A program made the position numbers and the translations under genes. 64,000 nucleotides of DNA from Cynocephalus volans (taxonomy: Eukaryota > Chordata > Mammalia > Dermoptera > Cynocephalidae). The DNA lies in contig NC_084467.1 of NCBI RefSeq assembly GCF_027409185.1, positions 17,288,501-17,352,500 of the forward strand, in the 5' to 3' direction. The notes under the pieces were generated by a model. That model was given only the letters and a program-made list of their open reading frames with translations. It did no database searches and had not been told where the DNA came from. Position 1 is the first letter of the stretch, and the number at the start of each line of letters is the position of its first letter. Of the stretch, positions 31,150 to 42,502 are shown piece by piece.

Positions 31150-31345
31150 AACCAGAACTGTGCCAGGTAACCTAGGATGTATCATTCAGCTAAAATATTG
31201 AGCCCTTATATGCCAGGCATTGTTTAAGTGCTTTCCTTGCTTTCTCTCATTCAATCCTTGCAACAAATCTAGGAAGAAGCTACTGTTATTTCCACCATTT
31301 TACAGGTGAGGAAACAGGGTGACTTGCTTAAGGAAAGTGGTGGAC
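31150..31345 (+). repeat. MIR
   Basis: TATATGCCAGGCATTGTTT, TTCAATCCTTGCAACAAATC and TTTTACAGGTGAGGAAACAG. Confidence 0.85.
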
Positions 31346-31389
31346 CTGGCACTCCAGAGCCATGTCCTTGGCTCCCATGCCATCCTGAG

Positions 31390-31545
31390 CCTGCGACTCA
31401 GGTATTTGGGCTGGACCCCTGTCCTGAATCACTTGCCCTCTGGCCTTTGGGAAGCTGCAGGACTTTCAGTGTCTGTATCCATCAAGTGGGGACAATGTTA
31501 CCTGACTCGCCTTCTCCTGGGGTGCTGGGAGACCCACATGAAGCA
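31390..31545 (-). repeat. MIR fragment
   Basis: CTGAATCACTTGCCCTCTGG, TATCCATCAAGTGGGGAC and CTGGGAGACCCACATGAAGC. Confidence 0.5.
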
Positions 31546-31889
31546 GTGGGCGGAGGGAGCCTCGTGAACAGGAGGGAGCTGTGCCAAGGAGGGGGGAAAC
31601 TAACTGGAGCCGCTGGCCAGCCAGGCTCGCCCTGATCTGTGATAAGGGAGAGGAGGAGCCCTTTGGTCTGATTCAGTGGAAAGTCTTAATGGGAAAGTCT
31701 CTTTGAGGAAATGCTTGTTTAACTTTCAAGAACAGTCCAACTGTGAAGACATAAATACAAATGAATCACAAAGTTCCGTTGTCAATTGCTTTTTAGTATC
31801 AGTAGTGAGTGCATACCTGGAGCTTCCTCTGCACCAACTGCTGTTCCCAGTGCTTTGCCACGGTCCTAGGAAAGAGACACTGTTATAAG

Positions 31890-32105
31890 TGCCCTGTACT
31901 GTTTGTGAAGTCCAGGTGCTGCTCTAAAGTGCTTTAAGATACATCAACAACCCTATGACATAGGTATTATTACTATTATCCTCATTTTACATACAGAGAA
32001 ACTGAGGCACAGAGGGGTTAAATGAATTGCCTAAAGTCACACAGCTAGTAAGCGACACAACCAGGGTTTGCATGCACCCAGTGGTCTGGGTGCTAAACTG
32101 TTCAA
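31890..32105 (+). repeat. MIR
   Basis: GGTATTATTACTATTATCC, ACAGAGAAACTGAGGCACAG, GGGGTTAAATGAATTGCC and CACACAGCTAGTAAGCG. Confidence 0.9.
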
Positions 32106-32854
32106 TAGACGAGAGTCTTCCACAGATAAGAATGAATGTCTGGGTCCAGAAAGGGAAGGTCCTGGGGTTTCTCCAGGCTCCTCATGGAAGTTTCTGTCAG
32201 TCCTCAAGGCCTGAGGTGGGGCCACTCTACTCTGTATTCCCTCTCTGTGCCCAGTGCCTTGAGTACCCCACATATAATGGAGTCTGAGTACGTATTTCTT
32301 GAAGGGACCAAACCTTAACTTTCTAAGTGGCCCATTTTTAGAGTGAGTTCTCCTTTTTTACTAATTATGAAAACTCACCAAGGAAGGGAAACCTGGCTGG
32401 CCAAGCTTTTAATCAGGAAGAATCACATACAGCGGGTTTAAACTATCTCCAGCTCTCAGGGAATGGGTCCAGAGCAATGTGGTTGGATGTGTCTCCAGCC
32501 CAGTCCTGGAAGCACCTGGTAATGAAGCATCAGCTCCATTCCAGCTGCTGCTGGAATTTCTAGTCCAGCTTCCCAGATTTTTGAGGTGGAGAAACTGAGG
32601 GTCTGGGCTTGGGGTCTAGAACATTCTTATACCTGTATGTGCATCTATTTCAAGAAGATAAAAATTAGAAATTCTCCCCCTGCCGCTATGGCTTGCACCG
32701 TCTTGGGCTTGTCTGGGTATATCTGCACAGCTCTGGGTATTTCTTTCAAAGCTCTCCGCCCTAGGTCCTTGACCAGGAAGGGAATGGGAAACCTTGGTCA
32801 GTCCCAGCCAGCCATTCATGTGCATACCAGACAGGTCCCTGCCCGTCTCTGAGC

Positions 32855-33040
32855 AGTGAAGTGGAATGTCAAGTTCTTGGGAAGACCTGAGTTTGTTCCC
32901 AGCCCTGACAGATCTCTTTACCTCTCTGAGCCTCAGTTTCCTCATCTGTTCAAGGGGATCATAAGAGATGTGAGGACTCAATGAGGTAATGCATGTAAAG
33001 CCTTCTGAACACAGGGCCCAGCTTCAGTGAATGTCAGCCC
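32855..33040 (-). repeat. MIR
   Basis: GAGCCTCAGTTTCCTCATCT, GGATCATAAGAGATGTGAGG and TGAGGTAATGCATGTAAAG. Confidence 0.9.
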
Positions 33041-33309
33041 TTCGTTTTGTACCCTGGTTTAAACCAGAAGCTACACATCCATGGTCTGCAGAGGTGTTTT
33101 GCTTGGCCTGCTCAGTATTTTAAAATATATGAATTTGCTGATAATGGAAATTTTACATAAAGAGCTGGATCCCCAGTTCCTCTTGAAAAATGGGGAGATT
33201 TGGCAACATGGGACCCACATTCTCCAGTGAAGAAGAGCAATCGTCATCTTTAGATGGTGATCACATTTTTAACAACTCGCTCATGCCCTGCACCTCCTGT
33301 CTGAGCCCT

Positions 33310-33535
33310 ATGGGAAGGAAGGGAGCCAGTATTTCCTGAGCATCCTACTGTGTATCACAGAGCACATCAGGAGCTGTGCCTAATTATTGCATTTAATCCT
33401 TACCACACATTACTAGTACTCTTATTTTGCCAATGAAGAGATAGAGACTCAGAGAGGTGGGATAAGTTGCCCAAGATCACACCATCAGCAAATGGTACAA
33501 CCAGGACTTCAGTTAGGACCCATGTCACTTTACTT
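33310..33535 (+). repeat. MIR
   Basis: GCATCCTACTGTGTATCAC, GCATTTAATCCTTACCACAC, GAGACTCAGAGAGGTGGG and CCCAAGATCACACCATCAG. Confidence 0.85.
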
Positions 33536-33739
33536 TTTTGGGCTCTCTTTCCACCTTCTGCCTAACACAGGGTCTATGGAGGAACCTTGGCTATGACTTA
33601 TTGATGGATGAGTAGATGCACTATGTCAATGCCTGTGGTTCCCATCCTTTACCTTCAGATGCCTGGTGACACTGTAGGGGTCCAGGACTCAGTCAATGTG
33701 CACACCTAGGATTCATGGAATAAAAGTCTCCCACCTACA

Positions 33740-34600
33740 TGTAAGATAACTTTAATTAAATTTTTTATTACAAAATGTTCAAATATGCACAATAGAAAAA
33801 TATAATAACCCCCCATATATGCATCACCCAGATTCAACAATTATCAATATTTTGTCGCATTTGCTTCATCTACTTTTTAAATTCTTCACGGAATTATTTC
33901 AAAACACATGCCAATATCCTGTCGCTTCACCCGTACATACTTCAGTGTACATCTCTAATACCAATGCTGTGCTGGAACCGGCTGGTTCCAGCTGCTAAGA
34001 GCTGATTGTGCACCTCTCTTCCCAATTTTGCATTCAGTGACAGCATGTTGGTAGCTCCAGATTGGCTATGACAGGAATATTTGCACCATGGAAATCAGCA
34101 GACGTTACAAACCAGGGCTTTCCTCCACCTCCCCATCCTAGAGAGCAGGTTGTTAAACATTTACCAGTACTCCACTGTCTAAAACACGCAGTCAGTTCTT
34201 TACTTGACCACCATGTTATTATCTTACCTGTTGAAATTAACACTAACATCCTAATCAAATGTCCCCAATAGTTTAAAAAATATCTGTTTACAGATGGTTT
34301 GTCCAATCAGGACTGAAACAAGGTTCACCCATGATATTTTTTAGTTATGTCTCTTAATTTTTCTTAGTCTAGGGTGGTGCCCCTTTATCCCCCACTTGTG
34401 GCCTTTTTTAAGGCACTTGATCATTGCGAACTTCAGGTTATCTATAGAGGGTCCCCCATTCTGCACTGCCTGTTCATGCTGTCAGTGACCATGTTCCTCC
34501 ACCCCTGTTTTTCCTGTATATGCTCTAAAGTCTGAATACATTCAGCTCAAAATTTTGCGGGGGAGTGGAACACAAGGCTTCATAGATGGCGGGGGTTGTA
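33740..34600 (-). mobile_element. Old L1 3' UTR, antisense, with a nested insertion
   Basis: ATGCATCACCCAGATTCAAC, CAACAATTATCAATATTTTG and TTCAGTGTACATCTCTAA match L1M-class 3' UTR complement. It resumes near 34200 with TGAAATTAACACTAAC, GGTTTGTCCAATCAGGAC, TAGTTATGTCTCTTAATTTT and GGCTTCATAGATGG. About 33960-34195 is foreign to it and is probably a nested DNA element of uncertain family. Confidence 0.7.
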
Positions 34601-35869
34601 CAACTAATTTTTCAATGTTTGTGAATGATTTTGTGATGAGTGAAATGCAAAGTCATCGAAAAGCATTTTAAAATTTTTGGTGGCTTTTTGTTATTTTACC
34701 ATCGGCATATGCCAAAAGTACACTCACTACGGAATCTTTTGCCATTAAGGAGGGGTCGTCAGACTCAGGAAAGCCGGGCCCTTCTGATTGGGCCTCACCA
34801 GTCGGGGCACGTCTTTCTACATTCCGGGCTCGGAGATGAAGAACCTGCAGTTGCCTTCGGGAGGTCATTCCAGGATGCTGTCACTTGGATGGCCAGGAAT
34901 TCCTACCTCATGTCTAACTGCAGTCTTTCCTGCTTTAGTTGAAGCCCATTTTCTCTATCTGCAAACCTGGAATTTCTCAGCCTTCTCTCTCTCAAGTCTC
35001 TTCTAGTGCTGAGGAGAAAAACGACCCCAAATATCCTGTGATTCAAGGACTCTAAGTCCTGTACTTGAAGTGGTAATCGTTTCACCCTGGAGTGGTCATA
35101 ACCTTGTTGTGCCTCCAGCCCCTGCCCAGGAGAAGTTGTGCGTACCTTCTCCACCCACCTGAAGGATGGGGGTTCTCACTGATCACACAGAGGATATTCA
35201 CCTTTGCCTGTCGTCCTGGGATCCCCCACACACCCTGGCTGACAGCTCTGGGGTTGTGTTCGCCAACCCAGCCTCAGGTCCTGGTTCTGATCCTCTGGCA
35301 GCGCTCCTGTCCTTGTCTGGTGTTTACAACTGGATTGAATCCTGGAAGTTGATTCCTTGCAGCCTTTATGTTTTATCAGCTTATTGAGTCAGCTCGGAGC
35401 CTGCTCTTTCCTTCCAGAAACAGAGAGCTGTGGTGAACACACTTCTTGCAGCTGAGCATTCTGCACGGATCTTGAAAATGGCTTGAGCTAGAAGGGATGC
35501 TGTCTCCTTCAGGAAGCAAAGTGGCATCTGGGGAACATGGAGGCTTCGTTAGTGCTGTGCCTTCTGTCTGTGTTGAAGCTGCTGTTAGGAGAACAGCTAT
35601 ATTCAGCAAGACCCAGACTAGGAAACAAACTATTCAGGGGTTTTAGGGCCCTGTTAGACCCATCCCTTCCACATGGCAGAACTCTAAAGCAGCTTGTTGC
35701 CCTGAAGGGAAGTTGGGGGTGGGCAATGTGAACCTGACTTTGTATCGAAGGTAATATTACCGTTCAGGGAAGAAATCAGAGGAACCAAAAGCCAGTCCTG
35801 TAGGGACCATTAAGAGGGAGGCAGACAGCCTGGAAGGCCTTGGACATCAGCAATTCTGGAGTCTCAGAA

Positions 35870-36080
35870 AAAGTGTGACTTATAAAGAAAAATTCAAGGT
35901 AAGTTAGAAGAGGCATTCTGTCAAGTTCATGGTAACAGGGAATGTAACTGACAGCTAAGGATTACTACATAAGGTGCCAAATTGCTCTGGAATGTTTATT
36001 TTCTTGACTTGCTTTTATTAGAACCTTAAAAAAGTGGATTGCTAAGGTATTTGAATAGAGGACTTAATTTTTCAGCATTC
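35870..36080. promoter_or_regulatory. Candidate upstream element, about 7.3 kb from WNT4
   Basis: AT-rich unique sequence with a TEAD-type GGAATG directly beside a forkhead-type TGTTTATTTTC (near 35990-36003), and a second TEAD-like CATTCCC near 36077. No repeat recognised. Confidence 0.25.
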
Positions 36081-36209
36081 CCACGTGGAGTGAGTTGATG
36101 TGCACCTGTCATACTCGTGTCTGAAATCCAGCTTTCTGGATGAGGAGGCAGTAACGGAGGCAGCTCCCAGTGGCCTTATCCTCCAGCAGTAGCTGGACCT
36201 CATGGTGGA

Positions 36210-36305
36210 GAGGCACGAGCAAGGGCCTTGGGGTCAGCCGGCCTGGGCTCAGACCCAGGCCTACCCGTCACTGCCTGTACGGCATTTGGCAAATCATATT
36301 TTCTG
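36210..36305 (-). repeat. MIR fragment
   Basis: GGCCTTGGGGTCAGCCGGC, CTGGGCTCAGACCCAGGC and CATTTGGCAAATC. Confidence 0.55.
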
Positions 36306-36660
36306 TCCCTCCATCTCCACTCCGTCTCTTCTCCAGGCCTTTGCATGTGCTGTTTCCCTACCAGGAATGCCCCTTAACCTGCTCTGTACTGGACTAATTC
36401 CCTCCAGGTCTCAGCTTACACATCAGGGCTCCAGGTTACATATTCTCTCTCAGCCCCCTGGACTTTTCCTTTGAAACCCTATCAACCTAATGAAAACGGT
36501 GATTAGTTATCGGTAAGATTATCTGTTTAATGTGTTTCTTCTGCTGGATTATGATCTCCAAAAAGGCAGGGATCATGCCTGTCTTGCTCACTGCTGTGTC
36601 TCTGGTGCCAGGGTGTGCCTGGCACATAGTCAGAGCTCAATAAATAAGTGCTAAGTGAAC
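36305..36660 (+). repeat. L2
   Basis: GGCCTTTGCATGTGCTGTTT, CCAGGTCTCAGCTTACACAT, AGGCAGGGATCATGCCTGTC and TGCCTGGCACATAGTCAGAG run in L2 consensus order. Confidence 0.9.
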
Positions 36661-37124
36661 ACATGAAACCTCATTCTCTAAGCTGCAGTTTCTTCATCCA
36701 AAACATGGGCCGATGAATTTCTTTCTTTTCGACAGGAGTAGGTAACATTAGTTTCATTTCTATCTTCATCTCTTACAAAAAACTCAGAAGAAATAAATGG
36801 TCTTTTGAATTGCTAGCCTGAAAAACCCACAACTTAAGGGATTGAACATAAAGTTGGAACTGTAATTCTGGAATGATTGAGGTATCCCTGTCTTCTGCAA
36901 CAGGGGGATTGACTAAATGGTCCTCTCAGATCCTGAGGTGAAGGGGCACCTTCTCCTGGGGAGGAGAGAGCTGGTTTGCCTGCCTGTGGGGGGCACAGGG
37001 CTGGGCTGAGGGGTCCATGGAGAACTGTGGGGGCTCCATTCTGCCCTGTGTGTGGCTTCTAAGCGTCTCTTGGCCTTTGAGGCGGAAGGTGGATGGCCCA
37101 GAACACTTGTTCTCCTGTGCTGCT

Positions 37125-37330
37125 CAGGGGGACTTCCTGGAGGAAGTGACATCTAAGTGTAGGCCTGAGGGATTAGTAAGGTTAGCGTGGCAAATGGTGA
37201 CAGGAAGAGTGTTCTAGGCTAAGGGAACAGTATGTGCAAAGGCCTGGAGGTGAAATGTCATGATGTAGCTGAGGAATGAAAGAGGTTCAGAGTGATGGGT
37301 GGGCAGATGAAGTGTGGGTGGGTCGTGTGA
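37125..37330 (-). repeat. L2 fragment
   Basis: GGACTTCCTGGAGGAAGTGAC, AGAGTGTTCTAGGC and TATGTGCAAAGGCCTGGAGG. Confidence 0.8.
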
Positions 37331-37437
37331 GGAAGCTGGAAGAGGTCAGCAGGGGCCAGGGCATGAATAGAGAGAAGGAGGCCACCCAACACGTGTCAGA
37401 AGCTCTGGAGGAGACTAAAGCTGTGGGACACTGTGTG

Positions 37438-37502
37438 CCTGCACGTATGCCTGTGTATACATGCATGTGTGCGTGCATGTGCGTGTGCATGTGTGTGGGG
37501 GG
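37438..37502. repeat. Imperfect (GT/GCAT)n simple sequence
   Basis: GTATACATGCATGTGTGCG and similar alternating purine-pyrimidine units, ending in a G run. Confidence 0.85.
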
Positions 37503-37779
37503 CAGATGGAGGGGAGCAGGGGGCAGCATCCTCAGCCTCCAGCCAGCAACCGTGCACACAGATGCCCAGCCGGCTTTCCCACAGTTGCAGACGCCCCAGC
37601 ACTGGAGTGCCAGAAACCCACCGGGGGCAGGAGCAGCTGCTTCTAAATCAAGGCCAAAGGCAGCCGAGGGGCCGGGTTGGGTTTGGTGGTTCTGCTGCAT
37701 GGGCTGATGTGGGGGCAGGGGCTGAAGGGGGCTCTCAGGGAGGGATTCTGGGCCAGAGTGAGCCTGGCTGGTTTTGGGA

Positions 37780-37960
37780 AGTTTATTTTGGAAGCCGGGA
37801 TGACGCAAAATTAAGTGGGGAGGAAAAAATAGATGAGGCGGCCACGAGGGTCTGTCTGTGGCTGGCGGGGCAGTAAGTGTCCAGCTACAAGAGCATTGTT
37901 GGGTAAACAGATGGGGGTGGCAGCCTTTCTGCACGTCCGCTATAAATAACCCTCAGCTCG
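37780..37960. promoter_or_regulatory. Candidate distal WNT4 regulatory element, about 9 kb upstream
   Basis: Repeat-free segment with a C/EBP-CREB-like TGACGCAA (about 37800), AAATTAAG and CTATAAATAA at 37940-37949. The last is both an exact MEF2 consensus and a TATA-like box. No following exon or transcript can be recognised. Confidence 0.3.
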
Positions 37961-38119
37961 CTGCCCCTGCTGGGGTTTCCTGGCACCGTGGGTGTGGAGA
38001 TCAAGGTGCAGACACAGGGCACTTCCGGACCGGCAGAGGGTGGCAGGACACTGTTCAGATCCCAGCCACCCGGGGGTGGAGTGGGCACTGGAGACTGGGG
38101 CCACAGCCCTGAGTAGGGC

Positions 38120-38295
38120 CAGGAGATACTCCTTTGCTACTAACTGGCTGCTGTGGATCTCAGGCAAACCTCATTACCTCTGTGAGCCTCAGTTTCCTCA
38201 CCCATATGACCGGGATGATAAAACGTGGCAAGGGAAGGGTTGCCCCTGGTACAGGTACAGGCACCCTGCAGACACTCAGGAAATGTTCTCCCATG
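38120..38295 (-). repeat. MIR
   Basis: CTGTGAGCCTCAGTTTCCTC, ACCCATATGACCGGGATGAT and CCCTGCAGACACTCAGG. Confidence 0.8.
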
Positions 38296-38420
38296 ATCAA
38301 ATCTCTGATCTGGGTGAGTTCTCTCATCTCTCTGAGTCTCAATTTCCTCATCGAAAATATGAGGAGAAGAATCATTGTCTGGGAGGCAGAAATGGAATTG
38401 TGGGCATGTCAGCAGATTGC
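38296..38420 (-). repeat. Second MIR in tandem
   Basis: TCTCTGAGTCTCAATTTCC, CATCGAAAATATGAGGAG and TCATTGTCTGGGAGG. Confidence 0.7.
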
Positions 38421-38514
38421 AATGGGAGTGATATTTGGGGGCAAACTGTGGGCTGGGCTGGAGCCCTTCCCCATCCCTCTGCAGCCCCCGGGGGTTCCTC
38501 TCATCTCTGCAATA

Positions 38515-38720
38515 TCATAGTGCTTAATGACAACAATGATCGTAGCAGCTGTGCCCACTGGCCTTTGAAGATCCAGGGACTTTGCAAACTACGTTTTCTA
38601 AGTTCTTTATTATCCCAGCTCAGTTTTGCAACCTCCCCATCTTCCAGATAACAAACCTGAGGCTCTCAGAGAAGGAAGAAGGGGCTGCCTGAAGGAACAG
38701 AGCTGGAATCCACAAGATCC
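38515..38720 (+). repeat. MIR
   Basis: ACAACAATGATCGTAGCAGC, TCTAAGTTCTTTATTATCC and AGATAACAAACCTGAGGC. Confidence 0.7.
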
Positions 38721-38724
38721 TTCA

Positions 38725-38890
38725 TTTAGTCAACAAACATTTGTTGAAGATCAGGCCCTAGGCCAGGCGCTGGGGATTTAGTGGGAAACAAGGCAGACCT
38801 GTTCCCTGAGTCCACAGAGCTCACAGCCTGGAGATGGGCTGTATGTCAGTGAACAGAGTAATATACAGACAAGCCTCTGGTGTCTAGTAT
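38725..38890 (-). repeat. L2 fragment
   Basis: TTCATTTAGTCAACAAACAT, GGCCAGGCGCTGGGG and GAGCTCACAGCCTGGAG. Confidence 0.8.
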
Positions 38891-39014
38891 GTCCTCTTGT
38901 CCTGCATCTTTAAAGGATGTTTGGGCTCCTCCTAGCCCCGAGGGACTTTGGTATCCAGTCACCCACAGCATTGGCCCTGAAGTTGGCTGGTACCTGCTGA
39001 AATGAATTAAGAAC

Positions 39015-39110
39015 ATGTGAATTCAGTTCAGCAAAACATTCCCTGAATACTACTCTGTGCAGGACTTGTGCCAGCCTCTGGGAATCCAGGGCTGATTAAA
39101 CAGATTGGGG
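39015..39110 (-). repeat. L2 fragment
   Basis: ATTCAGTTCAGCAAAACATT, TACTACTCTGTGCAGG and CTGGGAATCCAGGGC. Confidence 0.55.
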
Positions 39111-39194
39111 AGAAGAAGATGGAAGCTTTGCCTTGTACATATCCTGCAGGACATGTCATGATGGAAGAAACATCTGCACACCTTCCCGAGGGCC

Positions 39195-39355
39195 TAGTGC
39201 AGATGTTTCTGCCCCCGCCCAGGGCAGGTGCAATTGTCCCCATGTTACAGATTAGGAAACTGAGGTTCAGTGAGGTAAAGTGTCTTGCCCAAGGACACTC
39301 AGCTGGGACAGGATGTGAACACAGGACTGCCTGACTTCAAGTCCAGTGCTCCTTC
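39195..39355 (+). repeat. MIR
   Basis: CCCCATGTTACAGATTAGGA, AACTGAGGTTCAGTGAGG and TTGCCCAAGGACACTCAGC. Confidence 0.85.
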
Positions 39356-39559
39356 CCTGCACATGGGAAGGGGCCCTGTGCCAGTAGAGAGGCCCCAAGG
39401 GCCACCCAGCTGCGTCAAGGATCATGCCAAGCTCAGTAGTGGGACCCTGGCCAGGGCAAGGCCAGGCATTTTACCTCTGTCCCTTGTGCCCTGTTATGAA
39501 GGTGCCTTCTTGCAGTTGGAGGGTGGGAGGGACTCTGGACAGGGTTTCTGGACAGCTCT

Positions 39560-39665
39560 GCCCTTCGCAAGTTGGGCCGTGGGAATCTGGCTCACTCTTT
39601 CAGCCTCAGTTTCTCTCTGTAAATGGAAGAGTTGGACTTGATAATTTCTAGGGAACATTTCAGGC
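39560..39665 (-). repeat. MIR
   Basis: TCAGCCTCAGTTTCTCTCTG and AATGGAAGAGTTGGACTTG. Confidence 0.7.
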
Positions 39666-40029
39666 CCCATGGGCCTGTCCTTGAGCCCATGAGGGCATAG
39701 CTGAGAGCAAGGATCCTTTTGAGATAGGACTAGGACAAGATTTATGCTCCAGTACTGCTGAGAGACTTGGGCTCATGGCTAATCCTGAAGTCTACCCACA
39801 TCAAGCTGGACTGGGGAGCTGAGAGGTGGAGATGCTTTCTCAGGCCACCGGGATCCCTGAAGTGATGAGATGGGGCCAGGATCTTTGTCCTGTTTCTCCT
39901 CCCCACCAAGTCCCATCCCACTGACTTGGGGACAGTGCTCCCAGGCAGCTGGAGTGGGGCACAGCATGTGCAGCAGCCTTAGGGCCACTCACAAATATCC
40001 GGGTTCTCTTCTTTCTGGGTGCATTGTAG

Positions 40030-40285
40030 AAACGCACTCCCCACCCCATTGAAGTTAGGGGTGGCCATGTGACTGGCTCTGGCCAACAACACCTGACAGC
40101 AGCCAGTAACTAGCAGGATGGTGACAACTTGGGTCCTGAGTGAGGACAATATGAGCAGAGCCTCTGCCAACCCATGTGCATGTAGCATGAACAAGAACTC
40201 AGCCTTTGCTATTTCAAGCCATGGAGGTTTGGGAATCATTTGTTACTGCAGCATAACCCATTGTACTAATAGGTTCTGGAGGGGG
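40030..40285 (+). repeat. MLT1-like MaLR LTR fragment
   Basis: GTGGCCATGTGACTGGCTC, TATTTCAAGCCATGGAGG, TTTGGGAATCATTTGTTACT and GCAGCATAACCCATTG follow the 3' part of old MaLR LTRs. Confidence 0.7.
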
Positions 40286-40450
40286 CGGTGTGTGTGTGTG
40301 GATTAATTAATTAAATTAATTAGTTAATTAATTAAAACTAATTAATCCTAACCAACCTTTCCTCCCTCCCTTCCTTCGTTCCTCTTTCTTTCCTTCCTGC
40401 CTTCCTTTATTTTTTCGTATACATCCATCCATTCATCTGTCCATCCAAAG
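40285..40450. repeat. Cluster of four adjoining microsatellites
   Basis: In order: (GT)n at about 40287-40300, (TTAA)n-like to about 40350, a (CCTT)n pyrimidine tract to about 40410, and (CATC)n to about 40447. Confidence 0.9.
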
Positions 40451-40539
40451 ACTTAAACCCAGTCTACTTGATCCTGAAGACCGACCTTCTCCATTGTGCC
40501 AGGATGCCACTTTGGAGAAGATGCCCTTCTCTCTGCCTG

Positions 40540-40625
40540 ACCAAATCCTCTCTGTCCACATGGGCCTTCTCAACCCTTCCTCCTCCAGGAAGCCTTCCCT
40601 GATTGCCCTCAGGCCCATTTAGGGT
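40540..40625 (+). repeat. L2 fragment
   Basis: CCTCCTCCAGGAAGCCTTCC then CTGATTGCCCTCAGG. Confidence 0.7.
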
Positions 40626-41124
40626 GTCCAGGGGGCTGGAGAGGCCCTCAGGGCCCTGATCACTGTGGCCAGCCTGTAGATGTGTTAACTGAGTCACAGT
40701 CTAGAGGCACAACTGCACTTTCCCAGAGGGGGCTGAGGCACCATGGGAATTTGTCAGCAGTGGCCCCAGAACCCTCATTGCCCAGAATGGTTCCAAATTC
40801 ACGTATGTGGGGACCTTCATCCTTGGCAATCCTCATGTGTCCATTTTAGGATTGGCAAATGTGATCACCTAAGAAGTGTGCCCACAGCATCACAACCCTA
40901 CTCTTGGCCCCTCCAGAGTTCAGAGCAGCTTTGGGGTCCACCCTGGTCTTGTTTTGGAAAGAAGGAGGAGCCTTCACTGTGGGGAAATTGGGTTTTAATA
41001 AACTTGTCAAATGCTGGCTGGTTAGGGGAGCCACTCAGACCTCTGCTACTTCCTCCAGGCTCTCCCCAGCAGCCCTCCTTGGAGTACCAAGAGAGCAGAG
41101 GCTTCCCTCAGCCTTGACAGGGTA

Positions 41125-41350
41125 GTTTAGTGGTAAGTACGTGGCTTTGCAGGCAGAGAGTGGGACTGAGTCCTTTGCACCTCTGTGTGGTTCCTAAGCA
41201 GGAACTTCATATTTCTGAGCCTCAGTTTTCACATCTGTAAAATGGGGGTTTCCTCAGCTTGAAGGACTGTAGTGAGAATGTGATGAGACAGTGAAAGTGT
41301 GTGATGTACCCGGCACACAGTAGGCGCGCAATGAGTCGGAGTTACTATTA
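41125..41350 (-). repeat. MIR
   Basis: CTGAGCCTCAGTTTTCACAT, CTGTAAAATGGGGGTTTCC, TAGTGAGAATGTGATGAG and ACACAGTAGGCGCGCAATG. Confidence 0.9.
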
Positions 41351-41529
41351 ATGGTTGTAGCATGGTGCACTGGACAGGACCTCGCCCAGGGACAGACGTA
41401 CAGAGATTTGGTAGCAGGAGGGGGGCGATGGTGGCGATTATATTTCTGAAATGAGTAAATCCAGTTCCTCCCATGGAGGAAGTTTAGCCCCTGGGTTAAA
41501 TGTCAGGACCAGGATCAAGTGTACAGTTC

Positions 41530-41770
41530 AAGTTACATTCACTAGGGGGAGGGAATTATTCTTTCCTAAAACTCCTACCCTGCGCCAGGTGGTGAGGGGG
41601 CACAGTAGGTGCAGGATCTCTGGGAGCCTTGTGTGGGCTCTGAGAGGGAGCATTAGCCCCATTCTACAGATGGTGCAACCGAGGCTCAGAGAGGCCAAGA
41701 GACTGACTGGTCAAGATCACACAGGGAAGAAAAGATTCCAGCCCAGGTCCCTGCCCACCCCAACTCCTGT
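41530..41770 (+). repeat. MIR
   Basis: CCCATTCTACAGATGGTGCA, ACCGAGGCTCAGAGAGGCC and GATCACACAGGGAAGAAAAG. Confidence 0.8.
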
Positions 41771-42194
41771 GCTCTTTCCTGCATGGACAGTGCTTGGGCC
41801 TTTGTGCTGGTCACTTCCTCTGTCACTAGCCAAGGTCCAGTGTGACAGCCTGAGTAGCTCTGGCAAAGACTCCCCTCACTTCCACAGGAGGCTGACTTTG
41901 CCCTGGACTTGGCTTTGGCTGCCGCCCCAGCCTGAATGTGGGCTCAGGTCTGCTCTGGGGCGACTGGGTCAAGCTCCCTGGGGGCCCAAGTGTCAAAGGA
42001 AGGAGGCAGGATGTGGGCCAGTGGACGCAGGTGGCAGTGGCACTGGAGAGTTGGCAGGTTGGGTCCCAGCATCTCCTTCTTCTTCCCCAGGGCCCTTTCC
42101 TCCCCTTCCATCCCCTCACCAGGGACACTGCCACCATCATCCCTCCCTCTTGTCAGGTAAGACAATCAGCCCGAAGGCCCCTGGACGTGATGTA

Positions 42195-42295
42195 GGTCAC
42201 ACTCCCCACATAGAGATAAATGAGCTGAGGTCCGGGGATGGGAAGGGAAGCTTGCCCAAGTGGTGGAGCCAGAGTCCCTGTGCAGGATGCCTTTG
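42195..42295 (+). repeat. MIR fragment
   Basis: AGATAAATGAGCTGAGGTCC, AAGCTTGCCCAAGTGG and GAGCCAGAGTCCC. Confidence 0.55.
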
Positions 42296-42329
42296 TCTGT
42301 GTAACTGCTAGGATGACCTTACCTCCCAA

Positions 42330-42502
42330 CAGGACACTGGCCGGACAGAGATGACAAATGTTTGAGGTGATGGAGAGGCTAATTACCCTGATTTGATCAG
42401 TAAGCATTGTATATATGTATCAAAATATCACACTGTACCCCATAAATAGGTACAATCATTATGTCAATTAAAAATAACAATAAAAAAAGAAAAAAAAAAA
42501 GA
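42330..42502 (+). mobile_element. L1 3' end with poly-A tail
   Basis: TGTATATATGTATCAAAATA, TCACACTGTACCCCATAAAT, TACAATCATTATGTCAATT and a terminal A-rich tract at 42470-42502. A 5'-truncated insertion. Confidence 0.85.

Noticed and set aside
37276-37934. Overlapping open frames on both strands, 143-215 codons
   Set aside because: They cross an alternating GT/GCAT tract and an L2 fragment; Cys/Val/His runs are simple-sequence products.
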